From RGIG6353 sp964558655 (GTDB lineage Bacteria > Bacillota > Clostridia > Oscillospirales > SIG627), in NCBI GenBank assembly GCA_964558655.1, contig CAZLEX010000017.1, forward strand, positions 1 to 38,323: DNA of 38,323 nt. The letters are read 5' to 3'. A program made the translations under genes and the position numbers. Positions 23,851 to 32,379 of this stretch are shown piece after piece (positions within the stretch are counted from its first letter, which is position 1; every line of letters starts with the position of its first letter). The notes below the pieces were generated by a model. It did not search any database. It was not told the DNA's origin and worked only from the letters and a program-made list of their open reading frames with translations.

Positions 23851-25520
23851 AGCTTTCTCCCATATGTATCTGTCACTTTTTCTTTTGATTCCGAAAGCTC
23901 TTCGCTTTGCGGTCTGCCCGAAACCGAAGTGCTTTGAGTATAGGCACTCGGAGGGATTTCCAGTCGGGCTGTGTATTTTACTTTTTTTAATGCATCTGCC
24001 ATTGATATTTCATCTATCCATGAGTTCCCGTCAAGAGCCGACAAAATGTAGTATGCACTTGTATTTCCTCTCGATAAAGCACTTTCCGCCTGTTTTCGTG
24101 TTTCGCTGTCCGTATAAATACTTCCGAACATACGAAAGTCAAATTGATTTGAAAGTTTGAATGAGTCGTAAATGCGGTTCATCATTTTTTCGAATTGTCT
24201 GTATATACATTTGGTATATTCGGATTCGAGTTTTGCCGACATTTCGGCTTGACCTGCTTTAACATCGGAATTTGTCGGTATAACTCCCGCAAGACCCGCT
24301 TTTTGTGCTCCGTAACGAAGAAAACTTTCGGATATTTGGTTTGCGTTTGCACTTTCCGGAAAATCGTGGGATTTGATATTTTCGACGGGAGCTGAAAAAA
24401 AGGCGGTGCCACCCGTGTTACTTGATGCCATTAATTGATTAAACAGCGTTTCAAAAAGCAGTCTTCCTCCCAATGACAGCCTGTAATCGTCTTCAATTTT
24501 GCTTCCTCCCGAATTCGCATAGGGAATTTCTCCGGTAAATATTTTGATAAGGGGATTTAGAATGAGTGAAAGCTGTGCCTGCTCATAATCGCTTTGCTGT
24601 GAATATGTCAGCATTAAACCCGAAAGAGAAGGAGCAACGGCAGTGGAAGTATCGTCAATTTCAAAAGTCCACACTTTGTCGGCCGGCAGTGTAACATAAT
24701 AGAACCAGCGGCCGTTTTGAGAGAAAACTTTTGCATTTTTTCTTGCATTTTCAGGATAAAAAGTCTTTTTTTCGCCGTTTGAGTTAAGTGTTATACAGGG
24801 AGTTGAAAGAGAATTGTTTTTGCTTGATTTTTCAAACATGAAACAGAAATCTTCCATAAAAGGTTCAAACAGATCGCCGTATTGTCTGTAATCACTTCCG
24901 GGTTGTAAAAAGTACATCATATCAAACGATACGGTATAAGTGCTTAAATTATTAAATCCTACAATCGTGCACCAATCTGACGGGAGCTGTTGCATAAAAG
25001 CAAAATTGACTGTTCCGAGTGTTTTATCAACTTCATAACGGGGCACATAAAACACCTTGCCTTCGCTCAGTGCCTGTCCGATTATTTTATGAACGCAGAC
25101 ATCGGGACGCAAAGTTTTGTTGAATTTATCGACAAGTATTGCTTCGCTCATAAAATTTTTTTCCGTTTTTTCGCTGATATATAACGGTTTGAAATAGTAT
25201 TTACAGCTTGCTATATCCTGATATGTTTTTATGATTTTGTAATACGGATATGCAGTCCATTTCAGAGTTCCCGAAGTTTGACGGAGTTCTTTTTCGCTTG
25301 AATAAGGATTTCGTAAAAATATGCCTATATCTTCTTTGGTATATTCGCACGGAAGAGACGATATACCTTTGGTACGGCGGTTTTGTATTTGTGCCTGATT
25401 TGCCATATTTCCCAGAACATTCGAGAATGCTTGCGATATAGCCGATGATGAATGGTTTAATGCAAGATTCCCGAAACGGTTTAATAGCTGGGAATATGAT
25501 GACGCACACTTTTCACTCAT
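23847..25520 (-). CDS. Portal protein (557 aa)
   Basis: The chain resembles phage portal proteins of the Firmicute siphovirus type: an early helical part (TSGTLKWTAYPYYKIIKTYQDI), GQALSEGKVFYVPRY, FAFMQQLPSDWC, then the helical stem region with SQQSDYEQAQLSLILNPLIKIFTGEIPYAN, and GAQKAGLAGVIPTNSDVKAGQAEMSAKLESEYTKCIYRQFEKMM. A Ser/Thr-rich tail ends it. Its place after terminase and before the protease-scaffold gene is as expected. It forms the dodecameric ring at the capsid vertex through which DNA enters. Confidence 0.88.
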   Translation of the reverse strand: MSEKCASSYSQLLNRFGNLALNHSSSAISQAFSNVLGNMANQAQIQNRRTKGISSLPCEYTKEDIGIFLRNPYSSEKELRQTSGTLKWTAYPYYKIIKTYQDIASCKYYFKPLYISEKTEKNFMSEAILVDKFNKTLRPDVCVHKIIGQALSEGKVFYVPRYEVDKTLGTVNFAFMQQLPSDWCTIVGFNNLSTYTVSFDMMYFLQPGSDYRQYGDLFEPFMEDFCFMFEKSSKNNSLSTPCITLNSNGEKKTFYPENARKNAKVFSQNGRWFYYVTLPADKVWTFEIDDTSTAVAPSLSGLMLTYSQQSDYEQAQLSLILNPLIKIFTGEIPYANSGGSKIEDDYRLSLGGRLLFETLFNQLMASSNTGGTAFFSAPVENIKSHDFPESANANQISESFLRYGAQKAGLAGVIPTNSDVKAGQAEMSAKLESEYTKCIYRQFEKMMNRIYDSFKLSNQFDFRMFGSIYTDSETRKQAESALSRGNTSAYYILSALDGNSWIDEISMADALKKVKYTARLEIPPSAYTQSTSVSGRPQSEELSESKEKVTDTYGRKL

Positions 25521-25816
25521 TGTTTTTTTACCTTTTTTAATTCATTTTCGACATTGTCGATAAAGTTTTCGAGAAAACACAAATAATCTTTTTTATATTT
25601 GTTAATGTATCGGCGGTTAATTTCCGCTTTCGCTTTCGTAAACCATATTTTTTCGTTATCGGAAAGAAGGGAATAGTATTCTTGCGGAATTATGCAAAAA
25701 TTCCCTTTTGGCGAATTTTCGGAAAATATGAGCAGCCTTCCTTTATCGGCATTAAAAAATGTATAAGGATAATCTTCGGAAGTTTTTTGAATTTTTCCGT
25801 AATAAAGATTATACAT
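25517..25816 (-). CDS. Small protein between terminase and portal, unknown (99 aa)
   Basis: It starts directly after the terminase stop and overlaps the portal gene by 4 bases. The N-terminal half is beta-like (YNLYYGKIQKTSED, KGNFCIIPQEYYSLLSDNEKIWF). The C-terminal half is a long basic helix with repeated Lys/Tyr residues. No known motif. Likely an accessory of packaging or portal assembly. Confidence 0.65.
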   Translation of the reverse strand: MYNLYYGKIQKTSEDYPYTFFNADKGRLLIFSENSPKGNFCIIPQEYYSLLSDNEKIWFTKAKAEINRRYINKYKKDYLCFLENFIDNVENELKKVKKQ

Positions 25817-27646
25817 CTATCTTCTCCTCAGGGAAAGTAATCTGCTGCGGGTGTTCATATTTAAAGAATTTGACGGCATTGGACTTTGTTCCGAAATAAA
25901 AGCAGACCACGAACTTTTTTGTTTGTATTTTTCTTTTGATTTTTCATTTTCGAGTATTTGTTTTAATCTCAGTGCATATTTCAGTGCCGACCACATATCT
26001 CTTTGAATGGCCTTAGACTTTCTTTCTTCTTTGTTGGTAAAACCGCTGATTTTAATTCGGATATTATTTATTTGCTGGCATAATTCATCGGTAAAATCGT
26101 ACGGAGTTCGTATTTTTCCGTCCAAAAAATCGTCTTTAATGCCGTGAAGAGATTTGTAAGAAGTCAATCCGTATCCTGTATTTGCCGTAAGCAGATCAAC
26201 ATTTCCTTGCTCAAATTCGGATTGTGCGTATTTTATCATAAGCCCGTCTTCGTCGGCTGTTCCTCTTCCTCCTGCTTTAAGGGGGTAAATTACCGGGATT
26301 GAATTCGGTTGTTCTATTTCGGTGAATTTCATGTGATTGATACAGCAAAGGCAAGGTAATGTATCTTCGGAGGGCTTCATCAGCTCTTCCACAATTTCAG
26401 TGCCGTATGCCTGTGCATCTATTACGAGATATGTCGGACCGCAGTCGCTGTTGCAAAATTTTCCCCAAAGATTTTTAATTTTTTGTGCTTGTAAATAAGC
26501 TGTTTTCGGCGGGGAATATGCGTCAATAAATACCAACTGAGCCTTATATTTGTCACGCTTATCTGTATTTCCATACGGTATGAGTTTTATTACCGCATCG
26601 GCACATTTGGCATTGTGTCTGCCGTCGGCATAAGATACATCATGTGCGACGATATAGATGACATTTTCTTTTCCGCAATGAGAAAATTCCGCACTTTTCA
26701 GCCTTCTTGATTCTGCTAATATTTTGTCGGAAATGAGAGGGTTTGACTCGGATCCTGTGTACCTTGCACAACATTCGCGAAGCCAATCTTCAGAAGTAAG
26801 CGTTTTCTTTAAATCTTTGAAATATTTTATATCGCGAATATTGCCGAGTAAAGCGGTTATCCATGAAATATCGATTACATAGCCTTCGTATTTTTCCTCG
26901 AAAAGCATATCGTTTAAGCATCTTTCTCTCAATTCCGTATATGCTTTGTTTTGCTTTGAGCAGGCGTTTCCTATGTGATGATGTTTTTGATTTATATGTA
27001 TATAATCCGTCTTTTGATTAATTGTTCTGTTGTCTCTTACTATGGGATAAATATCTTTGAGAAAGTCATCGATGGGGAAAGCGTTTTCTCCTTCCTGCCC
27101 ACATTCTTCACCGATACACGCTCCTGCGGTATCTCCTCTCGGTGCATACATTGTAAATTCCGATCCGTATACCGTCGTAATTCTGAACATATCTTGTCTG
27201 TCGTTCCTGACATTCCACATTTGCGTTATAATGGGATAAGACTTTTCTATTTCATGAAACGCTTTTGCGGCGAGAGAAGCCGCTTGTTTTTGATTTGGTG
27301 CCGTATAGCGTACAATATGTCCCGGAAACAGTATGCCCTCAATCATGTTTGAAAGTAATACTATGTATGTTTTTGTCAGCCCTCTTACCCCTGTAATGTA
27401 AGCGTTTCTGTATCTTGCAAAAATTCTCATCATTATTCTTTGAGGAAGTTCAAGCTTGTATTTGGCTTTTTCGTCCCTGCATAAATCGGCAAAATAATCG
27501 GGATACCACCTGAAAAAACTTATTATCAGAGCAACACTTTTTTCTTCGACATTGTCGTAATCAAAGGCTTGATTTTTTTCTTTCGGTAACCATTTTCCGA
27601 GTTTTTTTGAATATATTTTACCTTCTCCCGCATATCCGGTCGGCAT
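25817..27646 (-). CDS. Terminase large subunit (609 aa)
   Basis: The ATPase domain covers residues about 60-290. A degenerate Walker A GVRGLTKT lies at 86-93, and a Walker B-like segment ending in GEECG is at 179-183. The nuclease domain is of RNase H type: D336 in VAHDVSYADG and D410 in YLVIDAQAYG, with a final acidic site at DDFLDG. An IVRYTAPNQKQAA segment and a C-terminal basic tail (residues 570-609) follow the usual layout. It overlaps the previous gene by one base. It cuts concatemeric DNA and drives packaging into the procapsid with the portal. Confidence 0.93.
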   Translation of the reverse strand: MPTGYAGEGKIYSKKLGKWLPKEKNQAFDYDNVEEKSVALIISFFRWYPDYFADLCRDEKAKYKLELPQRIMMRIFARYRNAYITGVRGLTKTYIVLLSNMIEGILFPGHIVRYTAPNQKQAASLAAKAFHEIEKSYPIITQMWNVRNDRQDMFRITTVYGSEFTMYAPRGDTAGACIGEECGQEGENAFPIDDFLKDIYPIVRDNRTINQKTDYIHINQKHHHIGNACSKQNKAYTELRERCLNDMLFEEKYEGYVIDISWITALLGNIRDIKYFKDLKKTLTSEDWLRECCARYTGSESNPLISDKILAESRRLKSAEFSHCGKENVIYIVAHDVSYADGRHNAKCADAVIKLIPYGNTDKRDKYKAQLVFIDAYSPPKTAYLQAQKIKNLWGKFCNSDCGPTYLVIDAQAYGTEIVEELMKPSEDTLPCLCCINHMKFTEIEQPNSIPVIYPLKAGGRGTADEDGLMIKYAQSEFEQGNVDLLTANTGYGLTSYKSLHGIKDDFLDGKIRTPYDFTDELCQQINNIRIKISGFTNKEERKSKAIQRDMWSALKYALRLKQILENEKSKEKYKQKSSWSAFISEQSPMPSNSLNMNTRSRLLSLRRR

Positions 27647-28692
27647 TATTTTTTGTCCTTTTTTCTCAGCGGAGTACAGCCTGCATAAAGCTTTCTCTTT
27701 TTTTCTTCATCGCTTTCCGTTTCGGAAAATTCTTTGTAAATATCGTCTGTAAATAGGTCGTCGGGTAAATTGTGAGATGTCATTAAATTGGCATTTGCTC
27801 TCATGTTGTTATAAAAATCAAGTAACATTTGGTCAGCTACATCTATGGTATAGTCATATTTTTTTGTTTTTACAAAATTTTCGGTCAGTGCTTTTACCGT
27901 GTCTTCAAAATTCAGAAAATGTCCTTCTTCCAGCAGACCTTTTTTCTCCAAAGCGTTTATTTGTGCGTCAATACGGTAATTTTCCATAGGCTTTTCGTCT
28001 TTTTTTCTCATCTGTTCCGATGCCATTAAATCATCAACCATTTTTTGTACTTTTTGTGCGGCGGCATAATTGCCGTTTTGGACAAGAATATCCGAAATCA
28101 TATTTCTTTTGCAAACGGTAATAATCGTATTTTCAAGTTGAGGAGTAATCGTCTGACCTTTATATCTGTTTATCCATATTGTATATTGCCTGTCGAGTTC
28201 ATTATATATTTCTCCCGACATTGCAACTCCTTTGCAAAGCGGTTCCACGCCCCATTTTTTACGCTGTTCTTCAGAGCCGGGAAGTGCGTCTATACGAGTT
28301 TTTTCATAGTAAACAAATTTTCCGAAATCGGTTTCCGAAAATTCTTTTCCGAAGACTCTTTTCATATAATTTTCACCGTCGAAAAAATTGAGAACAGTGC
28401 CGTTTTGATCACATAATTTTTCGCTTTGCACGAGCAATTTTATATATTCCGTCCATTTGTTTTCAGAACAGAAAAAGGAATTTTCCAAAATCAGCGGGTA
28501 ACACGGTACTCTGAATGAAGCACAGCAAATAAACAATGCGACGGAAGGGCCGTTTATTTTTTCGATTTCTTCAAAGTAATCGTTTTCACACTCAAGACAA
28601 TACGGTGAATATTCAAAAAAGCTTTCACATTCCGAAACCCTGCGGCAATTGTTTTCGTTCAATATTTGTCCGCACTGAACACAGTTATACAT
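27646..28692 (-). CDS. Probable terminase small subunit with N-terminal zinc finger (348 aa)
   Basis: The N-terminus has C4, C7 and C35, C38 in CVQCG...YCLEC, a CxxC-CxxC zinc ribbon. A middle part contains SVALFICCASFRVPCYPLI; the C-terminal half is charged and helical (LENTIITVCKRNMISDILVQNG, IDAQINALEKKGLLEEG). It is larger than classical small terminases but sits directly before the large subunit with a one-base overlap. It is the first gene after the phased TGACA array, hence the first late gene. It would recognise the pac or cos site. Confidence 0.65.
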   Translation of the reverse strand: MYNCVQCGQILNENNCRRVSECESFFEYSPYCLECENDYFEEIEKINGPSVALFICCASFRVPCYPLILENSFFCSENKWTEYIKLLVQSEKLCDQNGTVLNFFDGENYMKRVFGKEFSETDFGKFVYYEKTRIDALPGSEEQRKKWGVEPLCKGVAMSGEIYNELDRQYTIWINRYKGQTITPQLENTIITVCKRNMISDILVQNGNYAAAQKVQKMVDDLMASEQMRKKDEKPMENYRIDAQINALEKKGLLEEGHFLNFEDTVKALTENFVKTKKYDYTIDVADQMLLDFYNNMRANANLMTSHNLPDDLFTDDIYKEFSETESDEEKKRKLYAGCTPLRKKDKK

Positions 28693-28719
28693 TTGATAAT
28701 CCTCCTTTACAAGAGGATA

Positions 28720-28800
28720 AATATTCGGATTTCTTATTCATACATAACACTTTTTCGGGAAATGTCAATATAATTGTCATAAATTGTCAGTAACTGTCAT
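28720..28800 (-). promoter_or_regulatory. Late promoter candidate with four phased TGACA repeats
   Basis: On the minus strand TGACA occurs four times, at 28799-28795, 28789-28785, 28779-28775 and 28767-28763, with steps of 10, 10 and 12 bases. The last one is also part of a TTGACA -35 (28768-28763). A weak -10 (TATGTA, 28746-28741, spacer 16) follows. The array lies upstream of the terminase genes and partly in the end of the 93-aa gene. Repeats on one helix face just above a -35 with a poor -10 indicate an activated late promoter. Confidence 0.55.
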
Positions 28801-29058
28801 AAAACTTTCGCTTTTCCCCCATACCATTTCACATATATCGCCGATCTCTTCCGACAGAGTTTGGGCTTGTGAGCGGGTTAGAGATATAAGTTCCTTTTTG
28901 CCGTCGTTGAATGTTGCGAGAATCAATTTTTTACGGCGATTTCCGGAAGAATTTTTCTCTATGAAATACAGCAGTGCTTTTGCATTGCTTTCGATTCCCA
29001 AAAGTCCGGTTTCTCTTTCCATTGCACTTACTGCGGCGTCGCATCCTTTGTTTTTCAT
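28777..29058 (-). CDS. Small protein before the late promoter, unknown (93 aa)
   Basis: Helical N-terminus (DAAVSAMERETGLLGIESNAKALLYFIEKN), then a basic stretch NRRKKLILATFNDGKKELISLTRSQAQTLSEEI. The region LILATFxDGKxELxSLTxxQAxxLSxEI is reminiscent of small conserved phage proteins that precede terminases. Its 3' end contains two copies of the TGACA array. No motif gives a function. Confidence 0.6.
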   Translation of the reverse strand: MKNKGCDAAVSAMERETGLLGIESNAKALLYFIEKNSSGNRRKKLILATFNDGKKELISLTRSQAQTLSEEIGDICEMVWGKSESFMTVTDNL

Positions 29059-29061
29059 TTT

Positions 29062-29256
29062 TTACCTTCCCAAAAGTTCACTTATACTACATTCGAAAAC
29101 GGTACACAGACCGATAAGATTTTTGAGTGTCGGCATACACCGTCCGTTTTCCCAGCGGCTTATACTTTCATTGTCTACATTAAGTTTTGCCGCAAGCTCT
29201 TTTTGATTCCATTCCCGCCGTTCTCTCTTTTGTTTCAGCCTCTGTGGAAAGTTCAT
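29062..29256 (-). CDS. XRE-type HTH regulator, small (64 aa)
   Basis: The whole protein is an HTH_3 domain: FPQRLKQKRERREWNQKELAAKL, DNESISRWENGRCMPTLKNL and a short end ISELLGR. The start has a clear ACGGAGGATAAGT site. It overlaps the 3' end of the zinc-finger gene by 77 bases in a different frame. It lies between recombination genes and late genes, so it may help to shift from early to late expression, or bind the phased TGACA array downstream. Confidence 0.8.
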   Translation of the reverse strand: MNFPQRLKQKRERREWNQKELAAKLNVDNESISRWENGRCMPTLKNLIGLCTVFECSISELLGR

Positions 29257-29422
29257 ACTTATCCTCCGTAAAATTGTTTTTTAATCTTTCGTAATTTATC
29301 ATACAAGTATATGAACACATTAATTTACTGCTTTTAGGAGAAACTCTGTAAGCGTGAAACGGTGCGGGCAGAAATTCTTTTTCGCAAACTATACACTTCT
29401 TTAATTTTGCATATTCAGACAA
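29180..29422 (-). CDS. Small zinc-finger protein, TTG start (80 aa)
   Basis: A treble-clef-like motif is clear: C-x2-C in KKCIVCEKEFLPAPFHAYR followed by C-x3-C in LMCSYTCMINYERLK, a pattern found in small phage zinc proteins. No ATG gives this frame without covering the upstream gene; the TTG at 29422, with AAGGAAATGCAAAA before it, is the best start. It overlaps the preceding gene by 22 bases and the HTH gene by 77. Its tail beyond the zinc motif may be a by-product of the HTH coding frame. Function unknown. Confidence 0.65.
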   Translation of the reverse strand: MSEYAKLKKCIVCEKEFLPAPFHAYRVSPKSSKLMCSYTCMINYERLKNNFTEDKYELSTEAETKERTAGMESKRACGKT

Positions 29423-29667
29423 TTTTGCATTTCCTTTCTTACTTTGTTTATTATACGGTATATGTTTCTTTCGCTTTGAAAGCTTTTGTTTACTATTGCA
29501 CAAACTTTTAAACCGTGAATAAAATACAGCATTGCTATTTCTCGTTCGAAACAATCGTGTATCGATTTTTTTATGATTTTTTGCGTTTCGGATATAAGAA
29601 GATCATATGAGGAAATATCAAGTATCTGTCTGCATCGGCAAACTGATTTTCTTTGATTCTGTGTCAA
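29401..29667 (-). CDS. Small HTH protein, late-transcription-factor candidate (88 aa)
   Basis: TTG start with a good TTAAAGGAGAAATAAA site. The chain is all helical; residues about 42-85 (REIAMLYFIHGLKVCAIVNKS, ERNIYRIINKVRKEM) look like sigma-70 region-4 or ArpU/RinA-type helix-turn-helix, with the last helix as recognition helix. Proteins of this size in this place often act as late transcription activators. It is therefore the first candidate for binding the phased array at the terminase promoter. Similarity to a specific family is not certain. Confidence 0.55.
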   Translation of the reverse strand: MTQNQRKSVCRCRQILDISSYDLLISETQKIIKKSIHDCFEREIAMLYFIHGLKVCAIVNKSFQSERNIYRIINKVRKEMQNCLNMQN

Positions 29668-29668
29668 T

Positions 29669-30112
29669 TTATTTCTCCTTTAAAAGTTCGATGATTTTTT
29701 TGCCGCTGTCCTGTTTTTCACAAAAAACGAATTCTATTCCGTAGGCAAGTTCCAAATTCCTCATTCTTTGTGAAAGTTCCCTTCCGCTTATATTTCCTCT
29801 TTCTGATTTCCATTTGCAAATATCTTCGAGCGAAAAAATTCCTTTTCCGTGTTCAACGAGAATATACAGCTTTATGTGTTCAAAAAACGCACGCCGTATT
29901 TCTTTCATAAATCGGTTTGTATCGTTTACAATGTTATGATATACCTCGTCGAGATTTTGCTTTGTGTCAACACTTATTTTCGGATTATCTTTTGGTATAT
30001 AATCTCCGACATTCAGGGCTTTTGAAACAAGAGTTATTCCCGCATTAATCATTTGATTATGCTTTACGGTATGTTTATTGGCTTTTTGACGGGTATCGGC
30101 ATAAATAATCAT
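29669..30112 (-). CDS. ERCC4-type nuclease (147 aa)
   Basis: The ERCC4/XPF nuclease fold is indicated by D6 in YADTRQK, GDY at 36-38 and VDTKQNLDEVYHNI (48-60), which takes the place of the ERKxxxD motif. A following KLYILVEHGKGI strand and a helical C-terminus complete the domain. It overlaps the preceding gene by 4 bases. In phages such proteins act on branched DNA during recombination or replication restart. The E of ERK is replaced by D49-T-K51, a common variation in phage members as far as I know. Confidence 0.85.
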   Translation of the reverse strand: MIIYADTRQKANKHTVKHNQMINAGITLVSKALNVGDYIPKDNPKISVDTKQNLDEVYHNIVNDTNRFMKEIRRAFFEHIKLYILVEHGKGIFSLEDICKWKSERGNISGRELSQRMRNLELAYGIEFVFCEKQDSGKKIIELLKEK

Positions 30113-30963
30113 TCTTTTTTAGAAACCTTTTCGATTATTTCGGAAAGGTCCGATATTGTGTTTTTGCAGTCAAACCAATCGGAAATTTTACTTTGATTTT
30201 CTCTTAAACTGTTAAAAATTCCGATATAGTCGGCAAAATCCTCCGAGTTCATGTTTTCGGCTTTTTTTCCCAAGCGTTTTTCGAGCATTTCAATGCTTAC
30301 ACCTATTTTGGCAAATTCCACAATCATTTTTTTCACTCTGTCTATCAAAGGCGTTTCGTTATTCCCGGAGAGCGTTTTACGACATTCGCGAATTGCGTCA
30401 TCTACAAGATCGGATGGGAGAAGTGCCAGAATTCTTGCACGGAGCCGCCGTGCCGCCATATTTGCGTTATTTTCGTAAATATCCCGTATTGATGTCAATT
30501 CTTTTACTGTTTTTCCGACTTCTCTGCGATGAGGATTTGTAAAATTCTGCACGGATATTGTATTTGTCTCCAAATCCCAGCAATATGCTTGCATTTCGGA
30601 TTTTCCGTTATCTTGAGAAAGTTCTTTTATTCCATAATCAAGGTTTCCCCAGCATCTTGCGAGTTCTTCCGCAAACCGTATAGTTGCTCCCTGAATTGTT
30701 TCCGTACCTTTTGGGAAAGAATAAAAAGCTTTTTCGGCAAGAGACGGTCTGCGGCAGGCCTCCATGATTTTGTTATACGCTTTAAGCTCGTCTCTGGAAA
30801 ATTTTTTCGCAATAATCAGTTTGCCTTGAGCTTCGGCTATTGCTCTGCTGCTTTCAACCGCAACGGTGCCTTGATTGATATTTTCAAAATAATTTGTTTT
30901 AGGCAAAATTGACGGTTGCGTATTTTGCGTGATTTTATTTGTGTTATCATTGTTTTGAGACAT
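30109..30963 (-). CDS. Conserved phage recombination-region protein, annealing protein candidate (284 aa)
   Basis: Starts after GAGGGTTTAAA. The core reads VAVESSRAIAEAQGKLIIAKKF, YNKIMEACRRPSLAEKAFYSFPKG, GATIRFAEELARCWGN and NNANMAARRLRARILALLPSDLVDDAI. This is a family I remember from many phages and prophages, usually listed as hypothetical. In this genome it lies just after a RecE-like nuclease and before an ERCC4 nuclease, exactly where a single-strand annealing protein (Red-beta/RecT/Sak role) is expected. The annealing role is an inference from position. Confidence 0.6.
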   Translation of the reverse strand: MSQNNDNTNKITQNTQPSILPKTNYFENINQGTVAVESSRAIAEAQGKLIIAKKFSRDELKAYNKIMEACRRPSLAEKAFYSFPKGTETIQGATIRFAEELARCWGNLDYGIKELSQDNGKSEMQAYCWDLETNTISVQNFTNPHRREVGKTVKELTSIRDIYENNANMAARRLRARILALLPSDLVDDAIRECRKTLSGNNETPLIDRVKKMIVEFAKIGVSIEMLEKRLGKKAENMNSEDFADYIGIFNSLRENQSKISDWFDCKNTISDLSEIIEKVSKKE

Positions 30964-30972
30964 TTTAAACCC

Positions 30973-31140
30973 TCATTTTGTTAAAATATATACATATTCA
31001 TTATCTTCAGTTGATGTTTTTTCTTCAAAAACCGTTTTTATTTCTTCCGAAGATACGAGATAATCTCCGTCGTGCAGTATTTTAACTTCCGACTTCGGAG
31101 ACAGTGTTTTCAATATATCCATAAGATGTGACACGGTCAT
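30973..31140 (-). CDS. Very small acidic protein, unknown (55 aa)
   Basis: An ATG at 31140 gives 55 codons ending at TGA (30973-30975). The chain MTVSHLMDILKTLSPKSEV continues with a KILHDGDY and a charged part, ending in YVYILTK. The pattern (helix, then beta hairpin with L-x-D-G) looks like a small globular protein, and it fills the gap between two recombination genes exactly. A ribosome site is weak but coupling to the upstream stop is possible. Confidence 0.6.
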   Translation of the reverse strand: MTVSHLMDILKTLSPKSEVKILHDGDYLVSSEEIKTVFEEKTSTEDNEYVYILTK

Positions 31141-31147
31141 ATTTTTT

Positions 31148-31960
31148 TCACCGATATTTTTTTATTAACCACAGTGGCGGATTCAGTAAGTTGGGCTTAC
31201 CGTACTCTCCGGTATAGCCGTACCAGTTACCGCTTTCACGACATTGCTTTAATATACCTAAATTTGTTCGGAAATCGTCTGTTCCTTTTTGGCGGAAGAT
31301 ATCGTCGGCTTCAAGTATGTTTATTGCAAACGGAGGATTTTTTTCGATTGCGATAAATACGAAACGGTGAGGCTTTTTTTCGTAAAGTTCCACGCCTTGA
31401 GAGTACTGTGCGACTTGCAGGTCATATCCGTAATGCATGGCATCTTTTACAAATGCGTCGTTTTGTGCATTGTTGCAGGTTTTCAAATCCACAATCACAC
31501 AGGTATTTTCTATCTCCGTTCTGCAGTCGGGGCGGCATTTGCACCTTATTCCCGTAAATTCATCTGTCCAATAATATGACATTTCTTTTTCTCCCTGAAG
31601 TAATGCCGACGCATAAGGATTTGAAAAAACACGAACACTCATTTGCTGTATTGTCAGAAAATCGTCCTCTGTCAGAAGCTTCTTTTCGCTTTTTTTGAGC
31701 GATTCCCATGCTTTTTTTCCGTCAGATGTCCTTTTGTCGATATACGGTATAATCGTATATTCATTTTCAAATCTCTGAGGTTCCAAAATAAAACAGTGAA
31801 ATGCACTTCCGAAAAAAAGAGAATCACTTTGTTCGGCTGTGTGTTCTGAGGCGTATTTGTAGTGTAAAGGACTTTTTGAAATTAAGTGAAGCATTGAACG
31901 GCTTACAGCGGGGTTGGAACGGTAGGATTCGTTTGATTCATAACACTTTAAAGGTTTCAT
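31148..31960 (-). CDS. RecE-like PD-(D/E)XK exonuclease (270 aa)
   Basis: Residues show the DUF3799/RecE C-terminal pattern: GSAFHCFILEP (H55), MSYYWTDEFTGIRCKCRPD (acidic site D145), VIVDLKTC (D158-x-K160) and YDLQVAQYSQG (Q182...Y186). It is a lambda-exonuclease-type fold that digests one strand of double-stranded DNA and supplies single strands for annealing. It stands beside SSB and the annealing candidate. Its length of about 270 residues is normal for phage members. Confidence 0.85.
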   Translation of the reverse strand: MKPLKCYESNESYRSNPAVSRSMLHLISKSPLHYKYASEHTAEQSDSLFFGSAFHCFILEPQRFENEYTIIPYIDKRTSDGKKAWESLKKSEKKLLTEDDFLTIQQMSVRVFSNPYASALLQGEKEMSYYWTDEFTGIRCKCRPDCRTEIENTCVIVDLKTCNNAQNDAFVKDAMHYGYDLQVAQYSQGVELYEKKPHRFVFIAIEKNPPFAINILEADDIFRQKGTDDFRTNLGILKQCRESGNWYGYTGEYGKPNLLNPPLWLIKKYR

Positions 31961-31968
31961 TTATTTAC

Positions 31969-32370
31969 TTAAAAGGGCAATTCGCTGTCTTTCGGAATAT
32001 CGTAAAATTTATTGTTTGTCATTTGCTCTGTTCCGGCGGTATCGGCTGATTTGTCACTTCCGAATCCGCAATTGAACGCATTAATAAATAAATCGTTTCG
32101 TTTATTGCCGTTTGCATCGCTGTAAGAGTTTATTTCCAACTCCCCCTGAATCAAAACGGAACTTCCTTTGTTCATAAAACGCTTTAAAAAGTTAGCCGAT
32201 TTATCCCAAGCCGTAACTTTCACAAAGATCGGATGCGTGTTGTTGTTTGAATCTCTTTTGTTTATTGCTACGGAAAAATTGCAAACGGTTTTTCCCGAAG
32301 ATGTTACTTTTATTTCCGGATCCGTTGTCATGTTTCCGATAATCGTTACCTGATTTAAATATACGGACAT
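31969..32370 (-). CDS. ssb: Single-stranded DNA-binding protein (133 aa)
   Basis: A complete SSB OB-fold: VYLNQVTIIGNMTTDPEIK at the start, CNFSVAINKR in the middle and FVKVTAWDKSANFLKRFMNKGSSVLIQGELE. A short glycine/serine-containing tail ends in DIPKDSELPF, the typical acidic-plus-PF peptide that recruits partners. It lies 8 bases before the RecE-like gene. Shorter than chromosomal SSB (about 170), as usual for phages. Confidence 0.95.
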   Translation of the reverse strand: MSVYLNQVTIIGNMTTDPEIKVTSSGKTVCNFSVAINKRDSNNNTHPIFVKVTAWDKSANFLKRFMNKGSSVLIQGELEINSYSDANGNKRNDLFINAFNCGFGSDKSADTAGTEQMTNNKFYDIPKDSELPF

Positions 32371-32379
32371 ATTTTTTAC

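Noticed and set aside
28763..28800. TGACA array as a CRISPR array
   Set aside because: Repeats are 5 bases and spaced by 10-12 bases; no cas gene is present.
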